Of a stretch of 64,000 bases of DNA, positions 35,743 through 44,245 are shown piece after piece. The stretch spans positions 124,001-188,000 of the forward strand of contig JAQYEW010000012.1 in the NCBI GenBank assembly GCA_028723455.1, given 5' to 3'. Source of the DNA: Prevotellaceae bacterium (GTDB lineage Bacteria > Bacteroidota > Bacteroidia > Bacteroidales > Bacteroidaceae). Position numbers and translations under genes: made by a program. Position 1 is the stretch's first letter, and each line of letters starts with the position of its first letter. The notes below the pieces were generated by a model. It did no database searches. It was not told where the DNA came from and was given only the letters and a program-made list of their open reading frames with translations.

Positions 35743-35772
35743 AACGATGGTGTTTCGATATGCGAAGATACG

Positions 35773-35804
35773 AAAAAACGCGTAACCCCCGAGGGAGTTA
35801 CGCG
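35773..35804 (-). terminator. rho-independent terminator of tsf
   Basis: minus strand CGCGTAACTCCC...GGGGTTACGCG-TTTTTT. Confidence 0.8.
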
Positions 35805-35834
35805 CCTATTAGATAATCTTAACGTTGCGTGAGA

Positions 35835-36824
35835 TTACTCTGCGCTCAGCGTGAAACGCTTGAAATCAACAACGGTCAGGTTCTTGCTGATGCTCTGGAG
35901 GTACTGGGCAACGGTCAGGTTCTTGTCCCAGATGTACTCCTGAGACAGAAGACAGTTCTCCTTCAGGAACTTGTTCAGACGACCCTGAGCGATGTTCTTA
36001 ATCATCTGCTCGTTCAGGTTGGCGGCCTTCTCCTCGCGGGTCTTGGCGATAATCTCCTTCACCTGAGCTACGTCCTCAGCAGTAATCCAGCCCTTGGCCT
36101 GATTGCTCTCCATGTGATCCTCGCTGTCGAAGTGAGCGGGGTTGAAGCCAGCCTTCTTGATAGCTGCCTCAACAGCCTTGGCTACCTGCTCCTCCTTGCT
36201 CTTCTCAACGGCAACGTTGAACTCGTTGTCCTTCACCTCCTGGCTTACGCCATTCTCGTCAATAGCAACGGGAGAAGAAGAAGCGATCTGCATGGCAACG
36301 TTCTTGCCAACCTCGGCGTCAGCAGCCTCACTGAGAGCCAACATAGCGCACAGACCATTGCGATTCATGTGGTTGTAGGTATAGATATTCTCTGCTTCAA
36401 TAACCTGATAGCCGTCCAGTTCCATCTTCTCGCCGGTAACACCGCTACGCTCGGTAACAGCCTCGGCAACAGTCTGGTCGCCCAGCTTCAAAGCCTTCAC
36501 CTCGTCCAGGTTCTTGGCCTTGTTGGCAACAGCCAGATCCAAAATGGTCTGAGCCAAAGCAACAAAGTCAGCGTTCTTGGCAACGAAGTCGGTCTCGCAC
36601 TTCAAGGCAATGATTGCGCCAAAGCCATTCTCTGCCTTTACCAGGACAGCACCCTCAGCAGCCTCACGGTCGCTACGCTTAGCGGCAACGGCAGCGCCCT
36701 TCTTGCGCAGATAAGCAACAGCAGCATCCATATCCTCAGACTCAGCCAGCGCCTTCTTGCAGTCTGCCAAACCGGCACCTGTCATCTCGCGCAGCTTCTT
36801 GATCTCGGTCATTGTAACTTCCAT
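35835..36824 (-). CDS. tsf: elongation factor Ts
   Basis: MTEIKKLREMTGAGLADCKKAL; start at MEVT. Confidence 0.97.
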   Translation of the reverse strand: MEVTMTEIKKLREMTGAGLADCKKALAESEDMDAAVAYLRKKGAAVAAKRSDREAAEGAVLVKAENGFGAIIALKCETDFVAKNADFVALAQTILDLAVANKAKNLDEVKALKLGDQTVAEAVTERSGVTGEKMELDGYQVIEAENIYTYNHMNRNGLCAMLALSEAADAEVGKNVAMQIASSSPVAIDENGVSQEVKDNEFNVAVEKSKEEQVAKAVEAAIKKAGFNPAHFDSEDHMESNQAKGWITAEDVAQVKEIIAKTREEKAANLNEQMIKNIAQGRLNKFLKENCLLSQEYIWDKNLTVAQYLQSISKNLTVVDFKRFTLSAE

Positions 36825-36918
36825 AGTCGTTATTTTTTTGTTTAGTTGTTTTGTAAATTTAGTATTTGGTGGTTGGGTTATCAGCTTTTGGGAAACAAAA
36901 CAGCCGATAAGCAAAACC

Positions 36919-36953
36919 AAAAACTTCGGACGGGGCAGACACCCCGCCCGAAG
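36919..36953 (-). terminator. hairpin plus U-tract between rpsB and tsf (attenuator-like)
   Basis: minus strand CTTCGGGCGGGG-TGTCTG-CCCCGTCCGAAG-TTTTT. Confidence 0.7.
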
Positions 36954-36986
36954 CAATATGTTTGGGTTAGAATTCCAATGATGGGA

Positions 36987-37760
36987 TTACTCGGCGCTCT
37001 CCTCTTCCACGCGAGCCACCATCTCCTTGGTGTCTTCCTGCTGGGCAGCGGCCTCGCTGTCAGCCTTCTCCACCTTGCGCTCCTCAAGACCCTCTGCGAT
37101 TGCAGCGCAGCAAGCGTTCAGGATAACCTCTACGCTCTTGCTGGCATCGTCGTTAGCGGGGATTACGAAGTCGATATCATCGGGATTGCTGTTGGTGTCA
37201 ACGATGGCGAACACGGGAATACCCAAGCGGTTGGCCTCGCGGACAGCAATGTTCTCCTTCATAACGTCAACCACGAACAGTGCGCTGGGCAGACGGTTCA
37301 GGTCAGAGATAGAACCGAGGTTCTTCTCCAGCTTGGCACGCTGACGAGAAATCTGAAGCAGCTCGCGCTTTGAAAGGTTGCTGTAGGTACCGTCAGCGGT
37401 CAGCTTGTCGATGGTAGCCATCTTGCGAACAGCCTTGCGGATGGTGGGGAAGTTGGTCAGCATACCGCCGGGCCAACGCTCGATAACATAAGGCATATTA
37501 ACGCTTGCAGCCTTCTCGGCAACAACGCTCTTAGCCTGCTTCTTAGTAGCAACAAAAAGGATCTTCTTGCCGCTCTTGGCAATCTGCTTCAGAGCCTCCG
37601 CAGCCTCGTCAATCTTGGCTACGGTCTTGTGAAGATCGATGATGTGGATGCCGTTGCGCTCCATGAAAATATAAGGAGCCATGGCGGGGTTCCACTTTCT
37701 CTTGAGGTGGCCAAAGTGGCAGCCAGCCTCCAGCAATGTATCAAAATTAGTTCTTGACAT
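36987..37760 (-). CDS. rpsB: 30S ribosomal protein S2
   Basis: LLEAGCHFGHLKRKWNPAMAPYIF. Confidence 0.98.
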   Translation of the reverse strand: MSRTNFDTLLEAGCHFGHLKRKWNPAMAPYIFMERNGIHIIDLHKTVAKIDEAAEALKQIAKSGKKILFVATKKQAKSVVAEKAASVNMPYVIERWPGGMLTNFPTIRKAVRKMATIDKLTADGTYSNLSKRELLQISRQRAKLEKNLGSISDLNRLPSALFVVDVMKENIAVREANRLGIPVFAIVDTNSNPDDIDFVIPANDDASKSVEVILNACCAAIAEGLEERKVEKADSEAAAQQEDTKEMVARVEEESAE

Positions 37761-37904
37761 GTTGTTTCTTTGTTTGATTGTTTACTTTCCGTTTAATTCT
37801 TGGTCTTAGAACCAGCGCAGGAGTAGTTTTTAAAGTGATTTGAAAAGTCTCCCACGTTTGGATACTAAACTTTATACAGCGTACAAAATATAATGTACAA
37901 TGTA

Positions 37905-38291
37905 TTAACGCTTGCTGAACTGGAAGCGACGACGTGCCTTGGGACGACCGGGCTTCTTACGTTCTACCTCGCGGCTGTCGCGAGTCAGGAAGCCTTCAGC
38001 GCGCAGGGCCTTCTTGTCCTCCTCGTTAATCTTCACCAAAGCGCGGGCGATAGCCAGACGCAAAGCCTGAGACTGACCCGTAAAGCCACCACCGTTCAGG
38101 TTAGCTACGATGTCGTACTTCTCAACAGCCTCCAGGGTGTTCAGGGGCTGCTTAACCACAAACTGCAGAATCGAGCTGGGGAAGTATTCTACGAGGTCTC
38201 TCTTGTTGATGGTAATCTTACCAGTACCCTCGCTAACATATACGCGAGCAACGGCGCTCTTGCGACGGCCTAATGCATTTATTCTTTCCAT
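37905..38291 (-). CDS. rpsI: 30S ribosomal protein S9
   Basis: GRRKSAVARVYV...KKPGRPKARRRFQFSKR. Confidence 0.98.
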   Translation of the reverse strand: MERINALGRRKSAVARVYVSEGTGKITINKRDLVEYFPSSILQFVVKQPLNTLEAVEKYDIVANLNGGGFTGQSQALRLAIARALVKINEEDKKALRAEGFLTRDSREVERKKPGRPKARRRFQFSKR

Positions 38292-38303
38292 CCTTATTAT
38301 ATC

Positions 38304-38765
38304 TTACTTGTAGAGGTTAATATCGATTGCCTTGGGGCTCTGAGCCTCGTGCTTGTGCTCTGCACCCTCGTAAACGTACAGGTTCATGATGATACGGTCG
38401 GCCAACTTCGTCTTGGGCAGCATACCCTTCACCGTACGGCGGATCAGTTTCTCGTAGCCGTTCTTCTTGGCGATGATGCTGGCGGGAGTCTCTGAACGCT
38501 GGCCGCCGGGATAACCCGTATAGCGCAGATAAACCTTGTCGCTCATCTTGTTGCCGGTCAGGATAATCTTGTCTGCGTTTACGATAACCACATTGTCGCC
38601 GCAATCCACGTGAGGAGTGAAATTGGGCTTGTACTTACCTCTCAAAATCTTTGCCACCTTGCTGGCCAAGCGACCCAGAACCTGGTCAGTAGCGTCCACT
38701 ACCACCCATTCCTTGTTCACAGTCTGCTTGTTTGCAGAAATGGTCTTGAAACTTAAAGTCTCCAT
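38304..38765 (-). CDS. rplM: 50S ribosomal protein L13
   Basis: WVVVDATDQVLGRLASKVAKILRGKYKPNFTPHVDCGDNVVIVNA. Confidence 0.98.
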   Translation of the reverse strand: METLSFKTISANKQTVNKEWVVVDATDQVLGRLASKVAKILRGKYKPNFTPHVDCGDNVVIVNADKIILTGNKMSDKVYLRYTGYPGGQRSETPASIIAKKNGYEKLIRRTVKGMLPKTKLADRIIMNLYVYEGAEHKHEAQSPKAIDINLYK

Positions 38766-38906
38766 TGTTTGTTTTTGTTGTTGTTACTACTAATTATTTT
38801 CTTTCGTTTAATTCCGTGATTCCCTAACCGTTGCGCCCGACCAAAGACACAACTATTAACACACGGTTTGAGGAGTTTCTGACGCTCCTCGATAATAATC
38901 GGCTTG

Positions 38907-38937
38907 CAAAGGTAGTCATTTTTCCCTGAACCACAAA
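38907..38937 (-). promoter_or_regulatory. promoter of rplM-rpsI-rpsB-tsf operon
   Basis: minus strand TTTG (38937-38934)-N19-TACCTTTG (38914-38907). Confidence 0.85.
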
Positions 38938-38999
38938 GTTTTTGGCCGATATTTTTCCCCATGACACAGTCTTGCTATCCTTTGCGAGAAAGGATGCCC

Positions 39000-39073
39000 G
39001 CTACTTCCCTTTTAGGAACGGAGCAGATTTTCAAGTCTACGAAAATCTGCTCCGTTCCTAAAAGGGAAGTAGC
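39000..39073. repeat. perfect 33-bp inverted repeat, 8-nt loop
   Basis: GCTACTTCCCTTTTAGGAACGGAGCAGATTTTC (39000-39032) / exact reverse complement (39041-39073). Confidence 0.98.
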
Positions 39074-39084
39074 AAGGCATGAAG

Positions 39085-39705
39085 CTATTCCTTTATCTTA
39101 CCGAAGTGGCGTAGGGGAATCTGCGTTGTTGCGCTGTCGGCTCGCGTGGCGGGGGCATAATATCCGCCATTGTAATAGTCGCGATAATAGTCCCAACCGT
39201 ACATATAGCCGCCGTTGCCGTACCATCCGTCGTTATAGCTGTTCCAGATATTCTCGTCGCTCACCTTGTAAAGTTCGAAAGGCTGGTAGCCATCCTGGCC
39301 TCCCAGGTCGATATAGCCCGTGAAGTAATTGCCCGAGATACTGTAATCCGTGATGCTGGTTACGAATCCGTCGCTCCAGAAGCGCAGGGTAATCACTCCA
39401 TCGGCCACAGTCCACGTGAAATGGTCCACGCTATACTGCCAGGGCGCGCTTCCCGCAAAATGGTCCACCCACACACCCGTGCCCTTGCGTATCTGGAAAG
39501 GATTGGCGCCAAAGCTCACCTCGCTCGTGGCACTGGGATAGGTAATGGTTTGCCCGCGACGCGTTACGGCATAACTGTAGAGGTTGCCTTGCCACGTACC
39601 CTGCAAGCTGGAACCCACGTAGATGTCTTCATCGCAAGAAACGAGCATCACGGCACCGAAGAGCACCACCATCACCACGCTCATCATTTTGTATAACTTC
39701 TTCAT
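39085..39705 (-). CDS. lipoprotein, lipocalin-like, hypothetical
   Basis: lipobox VMLVSC; SLQGTWQGNLYSYAV beta-rich; Tyr/Gly-rich C-terminal half. Confidence 0.7.
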   Translation of the reverse strand: MKKLYKMMSVVMVVLFGAVMLVSCDEDIYVGSSLQGTWQGNLYSYAVTRRGQTITYPSATSEVSFGANPFQIRKGTGVWVDHFAGSAPWQYSVDHFTWTVADGVITLRFWSDGFVTSITDYSISGNYFTGYIDLGGQDGYQPFELYKVSDENIWNSYNDGWYGNGGYMYGWDYYRDYYNGGYYAPATRADSATTQIPLRHFGKIKE

Positions 39706-39733
39706 ATTCGTTATTCTTTTTGTTTTTATAGCG

Positions 39734-39741
39734 CAAAGATA
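39734..39741 (-). promoter_or_regulatory. -7 box TATCTTTG for lipocalin-like gene
   Basis: CAAAGATA on plus strand 28 nt upstream of ATG. Confidence 0.55.
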
Positions 39742-39888
39742 AGCAAGAACGCGGCACCCGCAAATGGGAAAGGCCTATTCCTAAGGGGGAATTCTCCTAC
39801 CATGCCCGAGGAAGTCCCGGCTTATGCTCCATAAACTAAGATATGCACAAAGGTAGCAAAAGTTTTTCGTCTTCAGTCGTATTTCCTT

Positions 39889-39896
39889 ATCTTTGT
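39889..39896 (+). promoter_or_regulatory. -7 box TATCTTTG for nucleoside phosphorylase gene
   Basis: TATCTTTG, 52 bp upstream of ATG. Confidence 0.5.
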
Positions 39897-39948
39897 AGTT
39901 GAGGAACACAAATCCGGCTTGCAAGACAAGCCTCATCCAACACAAGAA

Positions 39949-40656
39949 ATGACACTCTGCTACATTGTCGCCATGCGCGCCGAAGCCCAACCTTTTATTG
40001 AGGAATATGGGCTGGAACTGAAAGAAAACTTTTTTGCACCTCTGCCCTGTATGCTTTACGAGGGAGAGGTAAACGGAAGCCGCCTCTGCGTCGTCCTGAA
40101 CGGAGCGCAGCACAACAGCGACCTCGTAGGCTGCGAAGCGGCCAGCGTTGCCACCGTCAAGGCCATCGAAGCCATCCGTCCCGACCTCATCATCAACAGC
40201 GGCACCTGCGGCGCCTTTCAAAGCCAGGGCGCGGAGATCGCCAAAGTGTACATAGGTAATGGCGCCATGTTCCACGACCGACGCGTACCCGGCGATGATG
40301 CCTGGGCCACGCAAAGCGTGGGCAACTACGACGTATGGCAAGGCAGCCGGCAACTGGCAAAAGCGCTTGGCATGCCCATGGCGAAGGTAACCACGGGCAG
40401 TTCACTGGACATGCAAGCCATCGACCTGGAAATCATCAACCGGCATGGCGGCCAACTGAAGGACATGGAGGGCGCTGCCGTTGCCTTCGTGTGCAGTCTC
40501 TATCAGGTACCCGTCCTCTTTGTAAAGAGCGTTACCGACCTCTGCGACCATTCCGCCGACACTTTCGAGACTTTCTCCCGAAACCTCCATGCCGCCAGCC
40601 AAGCCCTGCGGAATGCCAACAAACGCATCATCGAACACCTGACCCTGCACGCATGA
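39949..40656 (+). CDS. MTA/SAH nucleosidase / nucleoside phosphorylase family
   Basis: IINSGTCGAFQSQGAEIAKVYIGN, KDMEGAAVAFVCSLYQVPVLFVKSVTD. Confidence 0.88.
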   Translation: MTLCYIVAMRAEAQPFIEEYGLELKENFFAPLPCMLYEGEVNGSRLCVVLNGAQHNSDLVGCEAASVATVKAIEAIRPDLIINSGTCGAFQSQGAEIAKVYIGNGAMFHDRRVPGDDAWATQSVGNYDVWQGSRQLAKALGMPMAKVTTGSSLDMQAIDLEIINRHGGQLKDMEGAAVAFVCSLYQVPVLFVKSVTDLCDHSADTFETFSRNLHAASQALRNANKRIIEHLTLHA

Positions 40657-41276
40657 CTTCCTGGCTGAATCAAAAGAATATCCAACGAAGCACGGAGGAG
40701 GCGGAATACCACCCCCTCCTGCCCTTTCTCCCCCAAAACGCCCGTGTGCTCTTCCTGGGCAGCTTTCCGCCACAGCGCAAACGCTGGTGCATGGACTTCT
40801 ACTACCCTAATTTCATCAACGACCATTGGCGCATCCAGGGACAGGTGTTTTATGACGATGCGCTGCACTTCGTGGATGCGGCGCACAAGACCTTCCGTTT
40901 GGATACCATCGTGGAACACTGCCTCCGCACGGGCATTGCCTTCTACGACACCAGCACAGCCGTGCGCCGCCTTCAGGACAATGCCTCGGACAAGTTTCTG
41001 GAAGTTGTGGAGCCAACCGATGTGCGTACCCTCATGAGCCGATTGCCCCAACTGCGAGCCATTGCCACCACAGGCGAGAAAGCCACGCTGACCATTTGCC
41101 GGCAGCTGGGAATCGACCAGCCACCCAAGGTAAACACGGCGGCATCCATTCCCGACAGCACCGTCCAACTCTACCGCCTGCCCAGCAGCAGTCGCGCCTA
41201 CCCGTTAGCCTTCGACAAAAAAGTCGCTGCCTATGGACGTTTTTTTGACATTTACCTTTGCGAAGATGGGATATAA
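40653..41276 (+). CDS. uracil-DNA glycosylase (Mug-like) family protein
   Basis: NARVLFLGSFPPQRKRWCMDFYYPN...TGIAFYDTST...LPSSSRAY; ATGA overlap with previous CDS. Confidence 0.8.
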   Translation: MTSWLNQKNIQRSTEEAEYHPLLPFLPQNARVLFLGSFPPQRKRWCMDFYYPNFINDHWRIQGQVFYDDALHFVDAAHKTFRLDTIVEHCLRTGIAFYDTSTAVRRLQDNASDKFLEVVEPTDVRTLMSRLPQLRAIATTGEKATLTICRQLGIDQPPKVNTAASIPDSTVQLYRLPSSSRAYPLAFDKKVAAYGRFFDIYLCEDGI

Positions 41277-41411
41277 TGCCTATCTTTGCTTTATTCGTAC
41301 GACAGGTCGCTTACTTTCAACCGCACTGCTATGACGAGCGACAGTCCGTGCTGAACGAAGAATACAGAGAACCAAATACCCAAAGCGGTGCGAAACAAAA
41401 ATCTAATCACT

Positions 41412-41819
41412 ATGTCATATCCCATTGCACAGATCGAAGGTATCGGAGAAGTTTACGCCGAGAAATTGAAGGCCGCAGGCATCAAAACAGTTGAAGAATT
41501 ATTGGAAAAGTGTGCCGCCCCCAAGGGTCGCGCGGCATTGGAAGAGGCCACAGGCATCAGCCACAAACTGATTCTGAAGTGGACGAACCATGCCGACCTG
41601 ATGCGTATCAACGGTGTCGGCGGTCAGTTTGCCGAATTGCTGGAGGGAGCCGGCGTAGATACCATCAAGGAACTGCGTAACAGAAACGCCGAGAACCTGC
41701 ATGCAAAACTCGCCGAGGTCAACGATGCCAAGAATCTTGTGAACCGCGTTCCCGCCCTGAGCGAAGTAGAGCGCATGATAGCCCAGGCCAAGGAGTTGGA
41801 ACCGGTCATCACTTACTAA
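41412..41819 (+). CDS. DUF4332 helix-hairpin-helix protein
   Basis: IAQIEGIGEVYAEKLKAAGIKTVEELLEK...INGVGGQFAELLEGAGVDTIKEL. Confidence 0.88.
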   Translation: MSYPIAQIEGIGEVYAEKLKAAGIKTVEELLEKCAAPKGRAALEEATGISHKLILKWTNHADLMRINGVGGQFAELLEGAGVDTIKELRNRNAENLHAKLAEVNDAKNLVNRVPALSEVERMIAQAKELEPVITY

Positions 41820-41828
41820 CCGTCAAGA

Positions 41829-41870
41829 CGAAAATCCCTGAGCAACACAACAGATGCCCAGGGATTTTCG
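41829..41870. repeat. 12-bp inverted repeat, 18-nt loop
   Basis: CGAAAATCCCTG / CAGGGATTTTCG. Confidence 0.8.
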
Positions 41871-41934
41871 CACTCCATTTTATAATTGCAGACAGGCACA
41901 TAATTCCCTGCCTGCAAAGCATATATTTCTTTTG

Positions 41935-42002
41935 AAAAAAACATCGGGTAATTTTGATGAAAATAAATATATAATTGGATCAAAATTACCCGATGTTTTT
42001 TT
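41935..42002. terminator. convergent bidirectional terminator, 24-bp perfect arms
   Basis: AAAAAAACATCGGGTAATTTTGAT (41935-41958) / ATCAAAATTACCCGATGTTTTTTT (41979-42002). Confidence 0.8.
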
Positions 42003-42010
42003 CGTGTCCT

Positions 42011-44224
42011 TTAGCGGCGTTTTTCACGCTGTTGAATGGCTTTTTGGAATTGCTCGAAATTGATGTTGGGCATATCCTCTCTCAACACCTTTTTCAGATA
42101 TTGAACCGTGGCCTCATCCATGCGTCCGCTCTCTTGCCAGGCATACAGGATGCTCTTGAGGAAGGGCGTCAGGGGAACGTTGGCCTGCTCATACAGTTCC
42201 ATGATATCCGCACGCCGGTGCAGGGGTATGTCGGCATACACGCGCTCCGTAAGGGGCTTTCCACCCAGGTTGCCCAACGACTTCTGCGCCACCTGACCCG
42301 TCTTTCCGAACATGGGATAACGGCCGTCGCGGTCGGTAACGGCACGGGGCAAGATGGCGGCATCATAGTATCGGGCAAAAAGCGTGGTGTCCGGAATGGA
42401 CTTGAGCCGACGCTCCCATGCCGTTACATTCCGCATGCGCGTATCATAGAACTCCCAATGCGGAATCTCCTGCTCGATGTTATTCAACGCACCTGCCAGG
42501 CTCACAAAACTACCGGCCAGTTTCACCATCAGTTCGTCGTTGTCCGTCATGTCAAAGGCCGCCCATGCCACACCGTCCTGCACGCCAAAGGCATCCATCG
42601 GGCGGTTGGGAACAAGGACGATATAACTTTGAATCGTGTCGCCATACTGCGGACGCGGTACAGGCAGTTTGCCGTAGACCATCTGCTTCGCCGTGTCCAC
42701 CTTCATCGTGGCGCCCGTCGCATCAGGAGCCAGCGCAAGATAGGTGCGGCCGGCCTCCTGACGTTCCAAACGGATAAAGCCGGTATGGCTCATTCCCGTC
42801 AGACTCAGGCGGGCTTGTTCATCCGGCAACGAGGCCGAATAGTAATCGGGATGCCGGACTTCCGGACCCAACTTAAGCCCCCATTCCTGACGGTCCAGGA
42901 CAAGGGTATCCAATAGAGGCATCAGGGTGAAGCTGCCATAATCGCCGCCATCCTCGGTAGGATGGGCTGCCTGAACGCCTTGCAGGGTGCCTGCATGCCG
43001 ACGGGGAGTCCAAACGACCATGGGGTTAGGTTCAAAGACACGTCCGTCGCCCAAACCTCGCAGAGCGCGTTGCATCCCGAAGCGCGTCTGACGCTTCTTG
43101 AGATACGCCAACACACGGTTCCATTGCTCGTAGGGAGGCATTTCATTAGGCAAGCCAAACTGACGCTTGTCGCGCTCGTTCATCATCAGCTTCGCCATGA
43201 CCTGCTTGCCTTTGGCATAAAAAATGATACGCAGATTGGCGCCCAAGGGCAGAAAATCACTCAGGCGGTTCACGTGCTCGTCGCTCAGATTGTTGAAGCC
43301 TACGATGGAAATCAAGCGATGCAAACTTTCAAGGGAGGTGAAATAAACGTCCGCCTTCGCCCCTTGCCGCATAGCCTCCATCCCGTGATTCAGGAGGTTG
43401 TCCAGCGTTTGCGACGCAGACTCCAAGGGGAAACCATAGCTGTCCGGACTTTGGCCGGCCAAGGTCCACAGGCGTTCGTCTTCCTGGTCGAAGACGGCAC
43501 GCAATTCGTTCCCCCCAATAAAGGATTCCAGGCGACTGCCCTCGCCCACGACTTGCAGCAGGACATGGAGGCGCGCCACCTGACGCATCAGGGAAAAACT
43601 CTCCTTTCCGTCCACAGGTCCGGTGAAGAAAGCCTGCGCCCATTGCCGTCCATCATACCAAGAATCGGGGCTGAACGAAAGCAACTGCTCCTCTTCGCTT
43701 GTCAGCGGAGCCTGCCAAGGCTCGGCAATCGGCTGTGCAGGCACTTCTTTCTTTGCCAGCCCAGCCTGAAAAGCACGTGCGGCCATGCCGCCGTCCGCGG
43801 CAGATGCCGTATGCAGGCGTACCGAGGCACCGTTGAGCATCGCAGCGTAAGTCTCCTGGAAACGCACTCCCAACGTCTCCTGCAACTGCGCCTGATAGAC
43901 ATTCAGGGAACGGTGCAAGGCTTTCTTTCGGATAATCTGCTCCACCGCCTTGCGCAGCTGTCTGCCTCGTTTGGAGAGCGGCTGGCCGGACAGCGACCGA
44001 AGAATCGTCCCGGCAGGCTCGAGCAAGGAAACATCGCTCATGTCGCGACTCACTTGCAATACATAAACGGGCTGATAGCCCTCAGGGGACAGTCCCCCAA
44101 GCGTGTCGCCCATGCCCCATGTGTATGCCCCCCAAGTACCCGTCTGCTGCCCTTGTTGCGCTTGGGCAAAAAAGGCGCAGAACATGAGGGAAAGGCTTAG
44201 AAATATCGTTTTGATTGTTGTCAT
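42011..44224 (-). CDS. secreted protein: degenerate histidine-acid-phosphatase-like region fused to truncated GH92-like domain
   Basis: signal peptide; HAP-like FLPLGANLRIIFYAKGKQVMAKLMMNERD; GH92-like GGDYGSFTLMPLL, VKLAGSFVSLAGALNNIEQEIPHWEF, DRDGRYPMFGK. Confidence 0.6.
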   Translation of the reverse strand: MTTIKTIFLSLSLMFCAFFAQAQQGQQTGTWGAYTWGMGDTLGGLSPEGYQPVYVLQVSRDMSDVSLLEPAGTILRSLSGQPLSKRGRQLRKAVEQIIRKKALHRSLNVYQAQLQETLGVRFQETYAAMLNGASVRLHTASAADGGMAARAFQAGLAKKEVPAQPIAEPWQAPLTSEEEQLLSFSPDSWYDGRQWAQAFFTGPVDGKESFSLMRQVARLHVLLQVVGEGSRLESFIGGNELRAVFDQEDERLWTLAGQSPDSYGFPLESASQTLDNLLNHGMEAMRQGAKADVYFTSLESLHRLISIVGFNNLSDEHVNRLSDFLPLGANLRIIFYAKGKQVMAKLMMNERDKRQFGLPNEMPPYEQWNRVLAYLKKRQTRFGMQRALRGLGDGRVFEPNPMVVWTPRRHAGTLQGVQAAHPTEDGGDYGSFTLMPLLDTLVLDRQEWGLKLGPEVRHPDYYSASLPDEQARLSLTGMSHTGFIRLERQEAGRTYLALAPDATGATMKVDTAKQMVYGKLPVPRPQYGDTIQSYIVLVPNRPMDAFGVQDGVAWAAFDMTDNDELMVKLAGSFVSLAGALNNIEQEIPHWEFYDTRMRNVTAWERRLKSIPDTTLFARYYDAAILPRAVTDRDGRYPMFGKTGQVAQKSLGNLGGKPLTERVYADIPLHRRADIMELYEQANVPLTPFLKSILYAWQESGRMDEATVQYLKKVLREDMPNINFEQFQKAIQQREKRR

Positions 44225-44245
44225 GTAAGAAAAACAGTTTTCAAA

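Noticed and set aside
37761-37904. Short inverted repeat GTACA/TGTAC in the rpsI-rpsB gap
   Set aside because: Only about 5 bp and no U-tract; expected by chance.
42962-44200. 412-aa plus-strand ORF opposite the 737-aa pseudo-enzyme gene
   Set aside because: Shadow ORF; the minus-strand frame has a signal peptide and family-like motifs.
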